This document shows, one piece after another, positions 11,640-21,555 of a stretch of 64,000 bases of DNA. The notes under the pieces are model-generated. The model saw only the letters and a list, made by a program, of their open reading frames with translations, was not told the DNA's origin and ran no database searches. A program made the translations under genes and the position numbers. This stretch comes from Dillenia suffruticosa (Eukaryota > Streptophyta > Magnoliopsida > Dilleniales > Dilleniaceae). The DNA is taken from the NCBI GenBank assembly GCA_033439265.1, contig JAVTVX010000035.1:18626001-18690000 (forward strand), read 5' to 3'. Numbering within the stretch: the first letter of the stretch is position 1; every line of letters starts with the position of its first letter.

Positions 11640-12990
11640 AATACGCAAGCATCGAATTGTGATTCCTGAAACTTCAAAATGGATCCCTATCTTTCTGGCA
11701 GAATTCCATGAAATTTGGGGGTTGGTCATGCTGGGACTTTAAGAACTTACCGAAGAATTGTAGCCAATGTTTATTGGCAAGGCATGATGAAGTCGGTCAT
11801 ACATTTTGTGGCTGCATGTTTAACCTGTCAGCAACATAAGTATGAAGCCAAATCTCCAACTGAGTTGTTGCAATCTCTACCAATTCCGACTATGATCTGG
11901 GAAGATATAGCAATGGACTTTATAAATGAGTTCCACGTTCGTAAGGAATGGATTACATTTTGGTTGTAGTGGATAGGCTCTTGATATATGGACACTTTAT
12001 AGGGCTAAGGCATTCTTTCATAGCCAAGTTAGTGGCTGAAATCTTCATTCGAGAGGTTGTCTGTCTACATGGGGTCCCAAGATTAATAGTGAGTGATAGA
12101 GATCCTTTGTTCTTGAGCAACTTTTGGGCCGAATTATTCTGCTTACAAGAAACCAAGCTAAACATGAGTAGTGCTTACCACCTTGAGACGGATAGTCAAA
12201 TAGAGATTCTAAACAAAGGATTAGAAACTTATCTATGGTGTTTCTCCTCGGAACAATCTAAAGGGTAGGCAAAATGGTTACCATGGGCAGACTTTTGCTA
12301 TAACACCAGCCACCACACAGTTGCTGGTATGACACCTTTTCAAGTGGTTTACGGAAGGTCACCTCCTGCAATTCAGAGATTTTTACCGGGGAAACAATGT
12401 GAAATCGGTAGCTAAAGTATTGATGGATTGTGATGAAATATGGCGCCAATTATTGTACAATCTAAGAAAGGCTCAACAAAGAATGGTAAAAGCAGCTAAT
12501 GCACATCAAAGGGAAGTTCACTACAATGTTGGAGACAAGATTCTCTTGAAACTTAGACCCCATAGACAAATCTCAGTCCGTAACATCATTCCATCTAAAC
12601 TAGCAGCTCATTGTTACGGACCTTTTATAATTATTCAGAAGATTGGGCAAGTAGTTTACAAGTTTCAGCTACTCGAATGTGCTCGAATACACCCAATTTT
12701 TCATGTTTCACAACTAAAGAAAGCTGTTGGGGAACATGCTGCAATGACTGAGTTACCAACTTGCCTTGAAGTTGACAGCCCTCCAATTGAACCTGATGAA
12801 ATGTTAGATCAATGCACTGTTAAAAAGAAAGGCAAGTCAATACAACAAATCCCGATTCGCTGGCAATACAACAAATCCCGATTCGCTGGAAAAGAGGTTT
12901 AGTGGATGAGACAACTTGGATGGATCAAGCTAATTTCCTGTTGCAGTTCGCAAATTTCAACCTTGAGGACAAGGCTGTGGTCCCAAGAGG
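11640..12990 (+). pseudogene. Integrase and degenerate chromodomain remnant of the Ty3/gypsy element
   Basis: Frames in order: HAGTLRTYRRIVANVYWQGM and CLTCQQHKYEAKSP (the HHCC zinc region); [21 protein letters not shown] and [19 protein letters not shown] (the D,D,E core); then ANAHQREVHYNVGDKILLKL and ARIHPIFHVSQLKKAVGEH (the GPY-like C-terminus). The tail after a stop near 12900 reads DETTWMD and FANFNLEDKAVV, which resembles the end of a chromodomain in plant chromoviruses. A 26-bp tandem duplication (12841-12863 and 12867-12889) just upstream adds a frameshift. Confidence 0.8.
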
Positions 12991-12996
12991 GAGCAA

Positions 12997-13398
12997 TGTT
13001 ATGATAGGAAACTCAAGAGGACATGAGACTGGTGACATGACACTGAGTAAGCAGGATGCGTTGGCTCCCAAGATGCTGCAAGTTTACAACTATAGGAGGA
13101 AGAAGGAAAATGTAAGAGATGATGTGGTGTAACAAAAGCAACCGCAAGAATAATAGAATCTAAGTGGTTAGAGTGTATAGGATAGTTATAAAATGTAAGG
13201 GTGAGATAGGAGGAAAGGGGAGAGGAATGAACTATCTATGTATTACGGCCTTAAGCCGGACAGTCTTACTCTACTGCAGACTAAATTTTCTTCTGTAAGC
13301 TGAGTTCATCAATGAAAGAAAGCACAGAGTGCTCATATCTTCCAGAAAAGTCTCTTTACTATCTTACTTCTCTTCTTTCCTAAATTCTAAGTATAACA
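12997..13398 (+). repeat. 3' LTR of the Ty3/gypsy element
   Basis: It starts TGTTATGATAGG and ends CTAAGTATAACA. It is about 90% identical by eye to the 5' LTR, with many C/T and G/A differences. It is followed directly by the target duplication GTAAC. Confidence 0.88.
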
Positions 13399-13715
13399 GT
13401 AACAATGTGATATTGTTGTTGCCTCACATGAATAGACCCAAATCATAATTGGTAGAAAAACATGACCAAAATTTTGGGAAAAGTTTGTTTTCATTTTTCC
13501 TTTTATTTTCTGAGGAAAGGGGTTCTCGACTTTATCAACGTGTTGTTTCTGTCAAGTGTAAGCAAGTTACTCCAATTCTTGGTTTGTGTGTTAGCTCCAT
13601 CTGTGTAAGAGTGGCTGATAGACAAAAGCTCTGAATTCCACAAACCCAAGAGATTGAGGGATCTCATCTTACTTATAAGAGAAACTAGTGTTCCAAGTTT
13701 AAGGTATGACAACGA

Positions 13716-14690
13716 GATTATGATAGTGATAAGATTTGGCTTTCCAATTAATATGATGCTGCTGTGTTGCAGCTTGGAGAAGAGTGGCATGCTACAGTTT
13801 TCCCCCCTTAATAGTTATAAATGCATCTATAAAAATTAATTCAATATATTAGTGAATAAATAAGAGATAAAAAGAAGAAAAAAAATAATATTAACAATCT
13901 TCTTTTTCTTATTTTGGGTAATAGACCAATAATCAAGTTACATAGTTAAAAAATGGTAAAGTAACACTGATCGCCAAATGTGTGGAGGATGCCCGACTCA
14001 TTGCATCTTTCATATATCAGAGTGTCATTTTATATGTAGTTTATATTAAATCAAAGTTTCCATGTAAAGTGCTGCAAATGAAAAATCGATTACATTGAAA
14101 AACAGTATTTTCTTGAGAGCATAAAACAACCATATGTTTGAATCGCAAACGTCTAGCAAAAGCTTAGTTTTAGGTTGGCAAGCCTATTGGAATATGAATA
14201 TTATAACATAATATATACACGAACTCATATAGTTTAACAATACTCTAATCTAAAAAACTGGAATACCTAACGTAGTTTTTTTGTAATTTTCAACTCAAAT
14301 ATGTTTTTGTGAATCTACTAACCTTTTTCTATAACTCTCCATCTGACCATGTCTTTTTTGTGTAATGCACATCTATAACAATTATATAGTATAAAAATGA
14401 TTAATAAACCAAAACATGTGTATGTTTATGTGTATGTGTATGTGTATGTGTTTGAGCATGCATGATCTGAATTATAAACCAATACATGGCAGGGGTGAGC
14501 ATTGAACTTGTTGTCTAGTTATGAAAGGTAAGCACTTAACCTTCTGCAGTTGTCTTTTAAGTCGGAATGATTTACGTGTGTAACAAACTACATTGTTCTT
14601 AGGTATGAATAAAACGCATACTAAGATGGGTTGCCATTGTAATTGTAGCTCGCTTCATGCTTATATTAGTGTCCTTCGAGATATAATGCA
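13716..14690. other. Intergenic DNA, AT-rich
   Basis: No coding frame was recognised. A degenerate TATGTG repeat lies at about 14416-14455. The last 100 bases before 14717 resemble the upstream region of F-box copy 1 (shared GTCCTTC.AGATATA), so the two copies share their promoter-side sequence. Confidence 0.5.
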
Positions 14691-14716
14691 TTTCCCTAAC
14701 AACTTCAGATTGAGAC

Positions 14717-16030
14717 ATGGAGTCAAGCAGATGGAAGCACAAAAATAAGGAAATTTATGCAGACAATGGTAAGTTTAACAACTGGATGGAGAGCATGCCA
14801 CAGACATCTTCATAAGGATTCTCTCCAAGTTGCCCGTAACATATCTTATGCAATGCAAACTTGTGAGCCAACACTTTTGTGCCTTTATTCAAGACCAGTA
14901 GCTTGCAAGACACCTATCTCTTTCAGATGAGGCAAATCTTTTTCTTGTCATTCACACTAACCATCCATAAAACATGCGGAGACAGCTATGACCCCTTCAT
15001 ATAGGTGTTGGAAATATGCATACAGAAACTGTCTGGAGGCTCAGGACCCTTTTTCAGCCTGCAATAAAAGAGTTTGATGTCCTGGGTTCATCTAATGGAT
15101 TGCTATGTTTGTCCAACTTCTTACGTGGTCCTCTTTACATATAAAACCCATTTACAGGAGACTACAGAGAGCTACCTAAAATCAGTGTAGCTCCAAATTT
15201 CTGCATGTTCTCTGTGGTGTTTGGTTTTGGTTTCCATCCGAGTACTAAAATATATACGAGTAGTTTTCAAGAGAACAGCTTAGTGATATAAATCCCCTTT
15301 CCCTAATATGATGATTTTAGATTTAAATTTTTGTATAAAAAAAATAAAGATAGTGTATTATCATCGAGAAACCAAATTCCTTTTTGGAGAAGTACGATAT
15401 CGGCAATCTGAAGTTTATGTTTTAACTTTTGGCAACAATGAATAAAGAAATATTGGTCCCTCTCAGCATGCAATCTGTAGTCTGACATTAGAGGTTTTGG
15501 TGAACGGAAGACTTCATTGGGGTAACTAGATGTCATGTATGTGTTGAGAGAAACACTCATTATCAATACAAAGGGATTTTTTTTTTTGATTTGACAAATG
15601 AAAAGTTCAGAGAGCTCCAAGGGTTTGACTTTGAGTTCAATATTCCAGATGAAAGTAATTATCACCTGGTTGAATTACGTGGTTGTCATGCTGGTATCAT
15701 AGCAGACAAGGATCGCAACCATGAAATACGGATGCTAAAAGACTTTGGTATCGGACCAGAGAATTTGTCATCAGGCGTCACATTCCTTGGGAACTGAAAC
15801 CTGGAATTTCTAGGCCTTATAGGGTTGGACATCACCCAAGAACACGAGTCATAAGTATGTTGAACAATGGGAAAATCTTATACTTGTATCTGGGTAGGAC
15901 TTTGGTTTCGTTTCATCCAGAAAGTGGAGAATTTGAGGATTATCATTTTGATAATCTCCCGAATGACTTCAAAGCATTTCCTCATTTTGGAAGCCTCATT
16001 TCCATTGATGCAGCTGGCATGCAAGGATAG
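14717..16030 (+). pseudogene. F-box / F-box-associated domain protein, pseudogene copy 2
   Basis: A start ATG at 14717 (MESSRWKHKNKEI) corresponds to that of copy 1. The F-box itself is badly shifted. The F-box-associated part is clearer: FDVLGSSNGLLCLSNF at about 15073-15120, YRELPKISVAPNFCMFS at about 15165, and the open frame 15591-15797 with TNEKFRELQGFDFEFNIPDE and YHLVELRGCHAGIIADKD. Then come MLNNGKILYLYLGRTLVSFH and GEFEDYHFDNLPNDFKAF, with a stop at 16028-16030 after LISIDAAGMQG. Some bases from 15250 to 15350 do not fit the family and may be an insertion. Multiple stops rule out a functional SCF adaptor. Confidence 0.8.
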
Positions 16031-16483
16031 TTAAGCCTGGTCATGAATTTATTAATTCAAAATTGCAACACCTCTCTTCCAGGTAATCAAACCACTATAC
16101 CGGAGAATATGAGCATGATATTTGGAAAATTAGCAAGGATATACTTCAAATCCCACCCCCCAAAAAAAGAAGCTCTGCCTGAGAGTGATTGGCAATAAAA
16201 ATGTCCAGTAGCACATAACACCCCTTTTTAGGTTACTAAATCCCTGTATTGGATTCTTTTTTTTCATGACTATGGTTTTGCCCAACGACTGGAACAAAAC
16301 ATATGCATGATATAAATACAAGATTCCTTCCTTCTAGCAGTTTGAATGATGTCATATGAGTTTCTTAATCTTTTTGAATGTGAAGATGTTATGGTTGCAC
16401 CAAGGACAATACTAAAATTTTTTTACCCAGAAAATGAAGGGTATAAGTATCTTCAAAGAAAAATGCCCGCTGAACATTTTCAA
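16031..16483. other. Intergenic stretch between F-box copy 2 and the Mutator-like element
   Basis: No gene or repeat was recognised. The last nine bases (16475-16483, CATTTTCAA) are the left target duplication of the element that follows. Confidence 0.5.
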
Positions 16484-16575
16484 GAGTTATGTACAAAAAT
16501 AGCATTATTTTTTTAAAAAAATTTAAAATAACCTAGATAGAAAAAAAATTTCACACTGAGCACATACATGTTCAG
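16484..16575. repeat. Left terminal inverted repeat of the MULE
   Basis: It pairs with the complement of about 21455-21546. Shared blocks include ATGTACA, AAATAGCATTATTTTTT, ATAGA and ACACATAC, with small indels between them. Confidence 0.8.
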
Positions 16576-17668
16576 TCTTCAAAACTCAACATATTTCCCA
16601 TCCCCATACTTATACAATTTGCAAATTCTATATCTATTCAACACTTATACAATTTCTAAAAAAATTATAACTTTCACTTAGATTTATTGTCATATACTCA
16701 AAACGAAAGCCACCATCATGAGAAAGAGTCCATTATTCATGGATAATATTTATGAAATAATCGAGAGTATTTTCTTTTATCTTCTTCATCTTTGCCATAT
16801 ATAGATCAAATTTCTTAGGTTGTGACTGTAATGTAGCAATTGTAACAATTCTTTTATAAACTTAATTTTTGTGGTGCGTGTTGAAATCACTAGTAACATG
16901 ACGCATGCAAAATCGTCGCATAATATCGGAGGTGAGTATCCAAACTCTGGACGAGTAACTGTTGCCATTATCCCTTCATGTCGATATGAAATTAAGCAAA
17001 TAAGACCCTCCCAATTTCTAACAACATACTCTCGCAAACATATCAAAAACTACAACCACGAAGCGAGCGACTCCCCATCAACTAACCCGAATGCCAAAGG
17101 GACAATGTGATTTGCGTCGTCGATAATGTATACAATCAACAATTTGTACTTATTTCTCGTAGAGATGAGTCACATCTATACTTACAATGACCTAAAACTC
17201 CTAAAAGCCATGATGTTAGGACTAAATGTCTAAAATACAGTTTCAAAAACCATTTCACCATTTACTTACGGCGAACTAAACTTCCAACTGACTTGTGTTC
17301 TTAGATTCTTTTGCATTATTGCATCCAAGAGTCAAGATAGTTGTTTGTAAAAATCATCTCAAACCCCATGTACTGTCTCTATAGCCATTCTCTTTGCTGT
17401 CAAAACTCTTTTACGGGACACTACATATGTAGTTCTCTCAGTTATAATAGTTCGGAGGAAAGAAACTTTGATACTAGAATCTTCCCTCATATAGTTAAGA
17501 AAATATCAAATCATCAAATTTGAATCTAACTGCCTATAATTCTGCGTCAACCCAACATTCACATATGTGCGCGGTTTCTCAATGACAATAATCACACAAT
17601 CTCCACCTACAACTTTCATCTCTTTAAGTACAACATTCATCCATTGGATTATATATCGCTGTCCAAAG

Positions 17669-19523
17669 TGTAGGGGTTGATCTTCTTGAGAATACTAAAT
17701 TTTGATGATAATAAATTGGAGGAAAATAGATTTAAGTGTATCAGAAAGTTATTACAAAGCAAAAACTAAAAAATTCTGTAGACATTGTTGACCTGTTCTT
17801 GCCATACATCGACCTGCCCCTCTAGGTTCATCAATTTTTAGAACCTTATCGACCAATTTTGCAATATCCTGAACATGTCGATCTATTAATGATTCTTGTC
17901 AACTCGAATAAATCAAACATCTTTATTGTCTAACTAAGATTGTATCAATAATCTCAAAAATATATCGACCTGACTTAAATACTCACATATTTTGTCAACC
18001 TGAGTGACACATTGTCAATCAGTCTTATACGTCGACTTGAATTGGACTACGCATCGACTTGTTGACCTTAGATGGATAAATTTAATATGACAGGTTTACC
18101 AATTTTAATGATGTGTCGACCCACTATTTACATACATCGACAAGCATTAAGCCAAAAATTTAGAAGGTTGAGACACTCAACAACTTGTCAACCTGATTTA
18201 TCTGTTGTTTAGGAATCACACGATGACCTGCATCTCAACTATGTCGACACCTTGAGCATATCGACCAATTTCAAAAGTCAGGTCCACCAATTGAATGTAA
18301 GATAGGATTATGTCGATGTGAATTTAAAACGTGTCGACCTGATTTATATGTTCTTTAGAATCATATGACGACCTATATTTCAACTATATCGACACCTTGA
18401 GTACATCGACTAATTTCAAAGATTAGGTCCACAAATTAGATTTAAGAGTAGGACTATATCGATATGGATTTAGAATACGTCGACAAAGGCTATTAGTTCC
18501 TAAGTTAGGCATGTCGATATTTAATTAAAACCATCTCGATATATTAGAACATGTCGACAAATTTAATCTTACATGTCTATCAATTTAATTTCAAACATAA
18601 TCTTGTCAACCTAAGTTCTCACTATGTCGACCTGATCAAGAAAATTCATAATACAAAAATTTTGAATTCAGGTCGATGTGTTAATTAAAGTTGTCGACAT
18701 GAAATTGTTAGAAACCAAAATTTTGAAATAAATTTGAACACAACGGTACTCCCTTTTCTGATCTGTGTGTCTGTTTCCATTTCTATGAAAGTCTAACATT
18801 TAAATGTAGCAAAATCATTTCTCAATTGGTTCAAAAGAAAGTGGCGCCAGTGAAAAAATGAAATTTCAGCGCGAAATTAGGAACTATTGCAAAATATTAA
18901 TTAACGAATATTTATGAACAACGTTCGGTTTCAACAACCATACAACGGATCTTTTCAGTATCACAATAAATACAAGAGAGATGAGATATGAAGAAGTGAA
19001 TGTTCAATTCAAGCTCTGATCAACTATGAACTCATTGCATTTATTACTCCATTTTAAAATTCTTACACTTTGTTTTTGCATTTTAATTTTCTTCTTGAGT
19101 ATAACCACTTGTAAAATCAAATCTGTCTAATTCAAGAATTTGAGCCTCATATCTTAAACCTTTCTCTCTCATCTAGATTTAAAAAGATCAGAGATTGTAT
19201 CACTGTTTTGGATCTAGAGAGAGATCCAATCTGTGTAAGATTGCGAAAGTAGTGTTTGTGAAGAAACACTGTAAAAATCCAACTTAAACCTGCAATCAAG
19301 TTTGTATCAATAAATTGATCATGAAAAATTCGGGAGTAGGTTGGGAGTAGACGTACACTTGGTTTAGTAGAATCATTATAAAAACTTTTGTGTGTCCTCT
19401 ATTTTTCTGTTTCAATAACCAAATACCTCTTTCTTTCTCTTTTTAAATACCTAAATAGTTAATTTTTTTAAATATTTCTTTTCAACTAATTACCCTCTCT
19501 AGTTGAAAAACGATCTCCCAACA
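17669..19523. mobile_element. Solo LTR of a SIRE/Maximus-like Ty1/copia retrotransposon inside the MULE
   Basis: The block starts TGTAGGGGTTGATC and has TTTTGATGATAATAAA close to the start. It ends GATCTCCCAACA, so the edges (TGTAGGG / CCCAACA) are near-perfect inverted. Near 19340-19400 it has GGGAGTAGACGTACACTTGG and TCATTATAAAAAC, a layout I know from long LTRs of SIRE-type copia elements. It lacks internal coding, as expected after LTR-LTR recombination. The flanking five bases (CAAAG and TAAAA) do not match well, so the precise ends or the loss of the target duplication remain uncertain. Confidence 0.65.
18186..18482. repeat. Two tandem 146-bp units rich in GTCGAC inside the solo LTR
   Basis: The unit beginning TGTCAACCTGATTTAT at 18186 repeats at 18332 as TGTCGACCTGATTTAT, and both contain ATCGACACCTTGAG or its variant. 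The whole LTR from 17780 to 18700 is crowded with variants of ATGTCGACCTG and ATCGAC. Confidence 0.75.
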
Positions 19524-20329
19524 TAAAATTGATAGTGATACTCTATATGGTATATTTTGACAGCATGAATAAGCTACTTATTTGACTCAAATGTCATCAC
19601 CTTCTTCAATTTATCGCTGAAACTTTAACTTATGCCTTTTGCTCAAAAGTCACATAACCATCACCTTCGGGTACGATGGTCATGAAGGGAATTGAGTTGT
19701 CTATTTAACTATAGCCATATCTTTGACTACCACCAATGGTTGTATGGGCTGAGGAGAGCCCGATCATTAACTTGTTGGTAGTACCACCACCATCAACTTC
19801 TACATTATCTTCATCATCATCATCGTTCTCTTCTTTTATCGCTTCTTCTGTCATTTCTTACTCATCGATATCGTTATCCACATCTGCGAAATCAACATTC
19901 ATTCGAGATTCGATATATAGATAGTCATCCATGTAATCACAATTTCATTGCACAGACATTCCACTATTGTATAATTTTATGATGAGTGGTATCCACTCCC
20001 ATACTTACTGCAAACTCTATTAAGTTCAAAACGTTATTATTATTAATCGGTACCAATTCATACTATACATTCCCACGTTGCACATATGATATGGGATAAC
20101 GATAAAAAATCTATACATATTGTGTCATGAAATTTATTCAAAAACTCTTACATTACGAACACCAACTCATTATAATATACATTTTTTCTCACCTAATCAA
20201 TTACGAAGGTCTACGATCATAACCAACTCCATGCTCACCCTTTGACAATTTTACTATTAATATAGTATAACAATCTCATCATATCCGTCATTTCTTCTCA
20301 ATATCGAAAATCAACTTGTTAACATATAA

Positions 20330-21030
20330 TCTAAATTATCGTAAAGTTATACCAATAAATCAACTTTTGCAATTTAAACTCTAAATTTATAATTATAGGA
20401 ATTCAACAAAATATATCACTTAACAATTCAAAAATCAATTTAAATCCTAAATTTATAATTATACCATAAATTCTAAATTTATATTAAAATTTATATTAAT
20501 TAACAATTCAGCAAGATATATTTCCCAACAATTCAAAAATCAATTTAAAGTCTAAATTTATAATTATAATAATTCAACAAAATATATCATCTAACAATTC
20601 AAAAATCAATTTAAATCCTAAATTTATAATTATACCATAAATTCTAAATTTATACTAAAATTTATATTAATTTACAATTCAATAAAATATATTACCTAAC
20701 AATTCAAAAATCAATTTAAAACCTAAATTTATAATTATACCCTAAATTCTAAATTTATACTAAAAGTTATATTAATTAACAATTCAACAAAATAAATTAT
20801 CTAACAATTCAAAAATTAATTTAAGACCTTAAATTTATAATTATAATAATTTAGCAAAATATATCACCTAACAATTTAAAATTTGATTTAAACCCTAAAT
20901 TTATAATTATAATATTCAAAAAAAATAAAAAATTCTAAATTTATATTAATTTATTTTAATTAAACATTCAACAAAACTATTAATTAATAAATTGATCAAA
21001 ATACCATAAACCCTAAATTTATACTAAAAT
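20330..21030. repeat. AT-rich minisatellite with 105- and 66-bp periods, inside the MULE
   Basis: The phrase CAATTCAAAAATCAATTTA recurs at 20424, 20529, 20595, 20700 and, slightly changed, at 20805 and about 20872. The spacings are 105, 66, 105, 105 and 67. The long unit contains an extra module with ACCATAAATTCTAAATTTAT that the short unit lacks. It lies between the transposase start and the right end. Confidence 0.8.
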
Positions 21031-21454
21031 TTAACAAACCCTAAAAGCTAAATTTTCTAATTAAATCTCTCTACAAATTTAGTTCAATGAAAATAAAATA
21101 TATCACCAACAATGTATATCATTCACAATTAAATTAAACATTTTAATTTCGAAGGATCAAAGAGCAACATGTAGAACAATGCACCTTTGCAAATTAATGT
21201 TGCAAATTGCGCAAAAGATTGCGGGTGCACAATTAAGTCACCGGAGGTTGCAGCGTTCATCGAAAATGCGCAAATACAGTATGAATTACACGAGCAGAGG
21301 CTTAAGGGGGTTAGGGTTCCATCGCATGCGAGGAGGAGAGGAGAGAAAGAAAAAAGAGAAAGGAGTCGGGTTATATGAAACTGAACATATCGAGTTTTCA
21401 AAACTCAATATGTATTGTCAACTGTTTTTTAAAATATGTAGATTTTTCAAAACT

Positions 21455-21546
21455 CGATTTGTATGTGTTAAGTCTGGAAAATTTTCTCTATCTATATTTT
21501 TTTAATTTATTTTCTTAAAAAATAATGCTATTTCTGTACATGACTC
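21455..21546. repeat. Right terminal inverted repeat of the MULE
   Basis: This is the complementary partner of the left repeat. It ends GTACATGACTC at 21546 and is followed at once by the CATTTTCAA duplication. Confidence 0.8.
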
Positions 21547-21555
21547 CATTTTCAA

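Larger units (their letters stand above)
7884..13398 (+). mobile_element. Ty3/gypsy LTR retrotransposon (chromovirus-like), degenerate
   Basis: Two direct repeats of 401 and 402 bp (7884-8284 and 12997-13398), each TGTTAT...ATAACA, flank gag, protease, reverse transcriptase, RNase H and integrase remnants in plus-strand Ty3/gypsy order. A 5-bp target duplication is GCAAC (7879-7883) versus GTAAC (13399-13403). The undisturbed tandem copy at 7541 reads GTGTAAC at this site, so the left flank has mutated once. A purine-rich tract (AAGAGGGAGCA) precedes the 3' LTR. Numerous stops and frameshifts break the coding part. By eye the LTRs differ at about 40 positions, near 90% identity, so the insertion is old. 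Confidence 0.9.
16600..20170 (-). pseudogene. MULE transposase (MURA-type) pseudogene, split by a solo LTR
   Basis: Read on the minus strand, the N-terminal part (20170-19524) gives VDFADVDNDIDE, an acidic stretch, then TFESNK.LIHAVKIYHIEYH, the usual DNA-binding start of MULE transposases. The second part (17668-16600) gives LDAIMQKNLRTQVSWKFSSP, VNGEMVFETVF, ISYRHEGIMATVTRPEFGY (family: ISDRH.GI), MRRFCMRHVTS (family: CxRH) and later LSHDGGFRFEYMTINLSES. This is the MULE catalytic domain and the region after it. Frameshifts and stops are many. The two parts are contiguous once the solo LTR at 17669-19523 is removed. The zinc-knuckle (SWIM) end was not found. Confidence 0.8.
16484..21546 (-). 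mobile_element. Mutator-like DNA transposon (MULE) with 9-bp target duplication
   Basis: The left end begins GAGTTATGTACAAAAATAGC, and the complement of the right end begins GAGTCATGTACAGAAATAGC. Similarity continues for roughly 85 bp at each end. Exactly nine bases, CATTTTCAA, flank it on both sides (16475-16483 and 21547-21555), the length characteristic of Mutator transposition. Inside, on the minus strand, lies a decayed transposase. That transposase is split by a 1,855-bp solo LTR, so the element alone was about 3.2 kb. The identical flanks with decayed coding suggest an old insertion in which the target duplication happened to stay intact. Confidence 0.9.

Noticed and set aside
17669..19523. 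GTCGAC-rich block as a CRISPR-like or satellite array
   Set aside because: Spacing is irregular, the repeats are variants of a hexamer, and the block has LTR-type edges within a plant transposon.
21129..21505. Short frames on both strands near the right end of the MULE
   Set aside because: They overlap one another and the terminal repeat region, and no transposase or host motif is visible.
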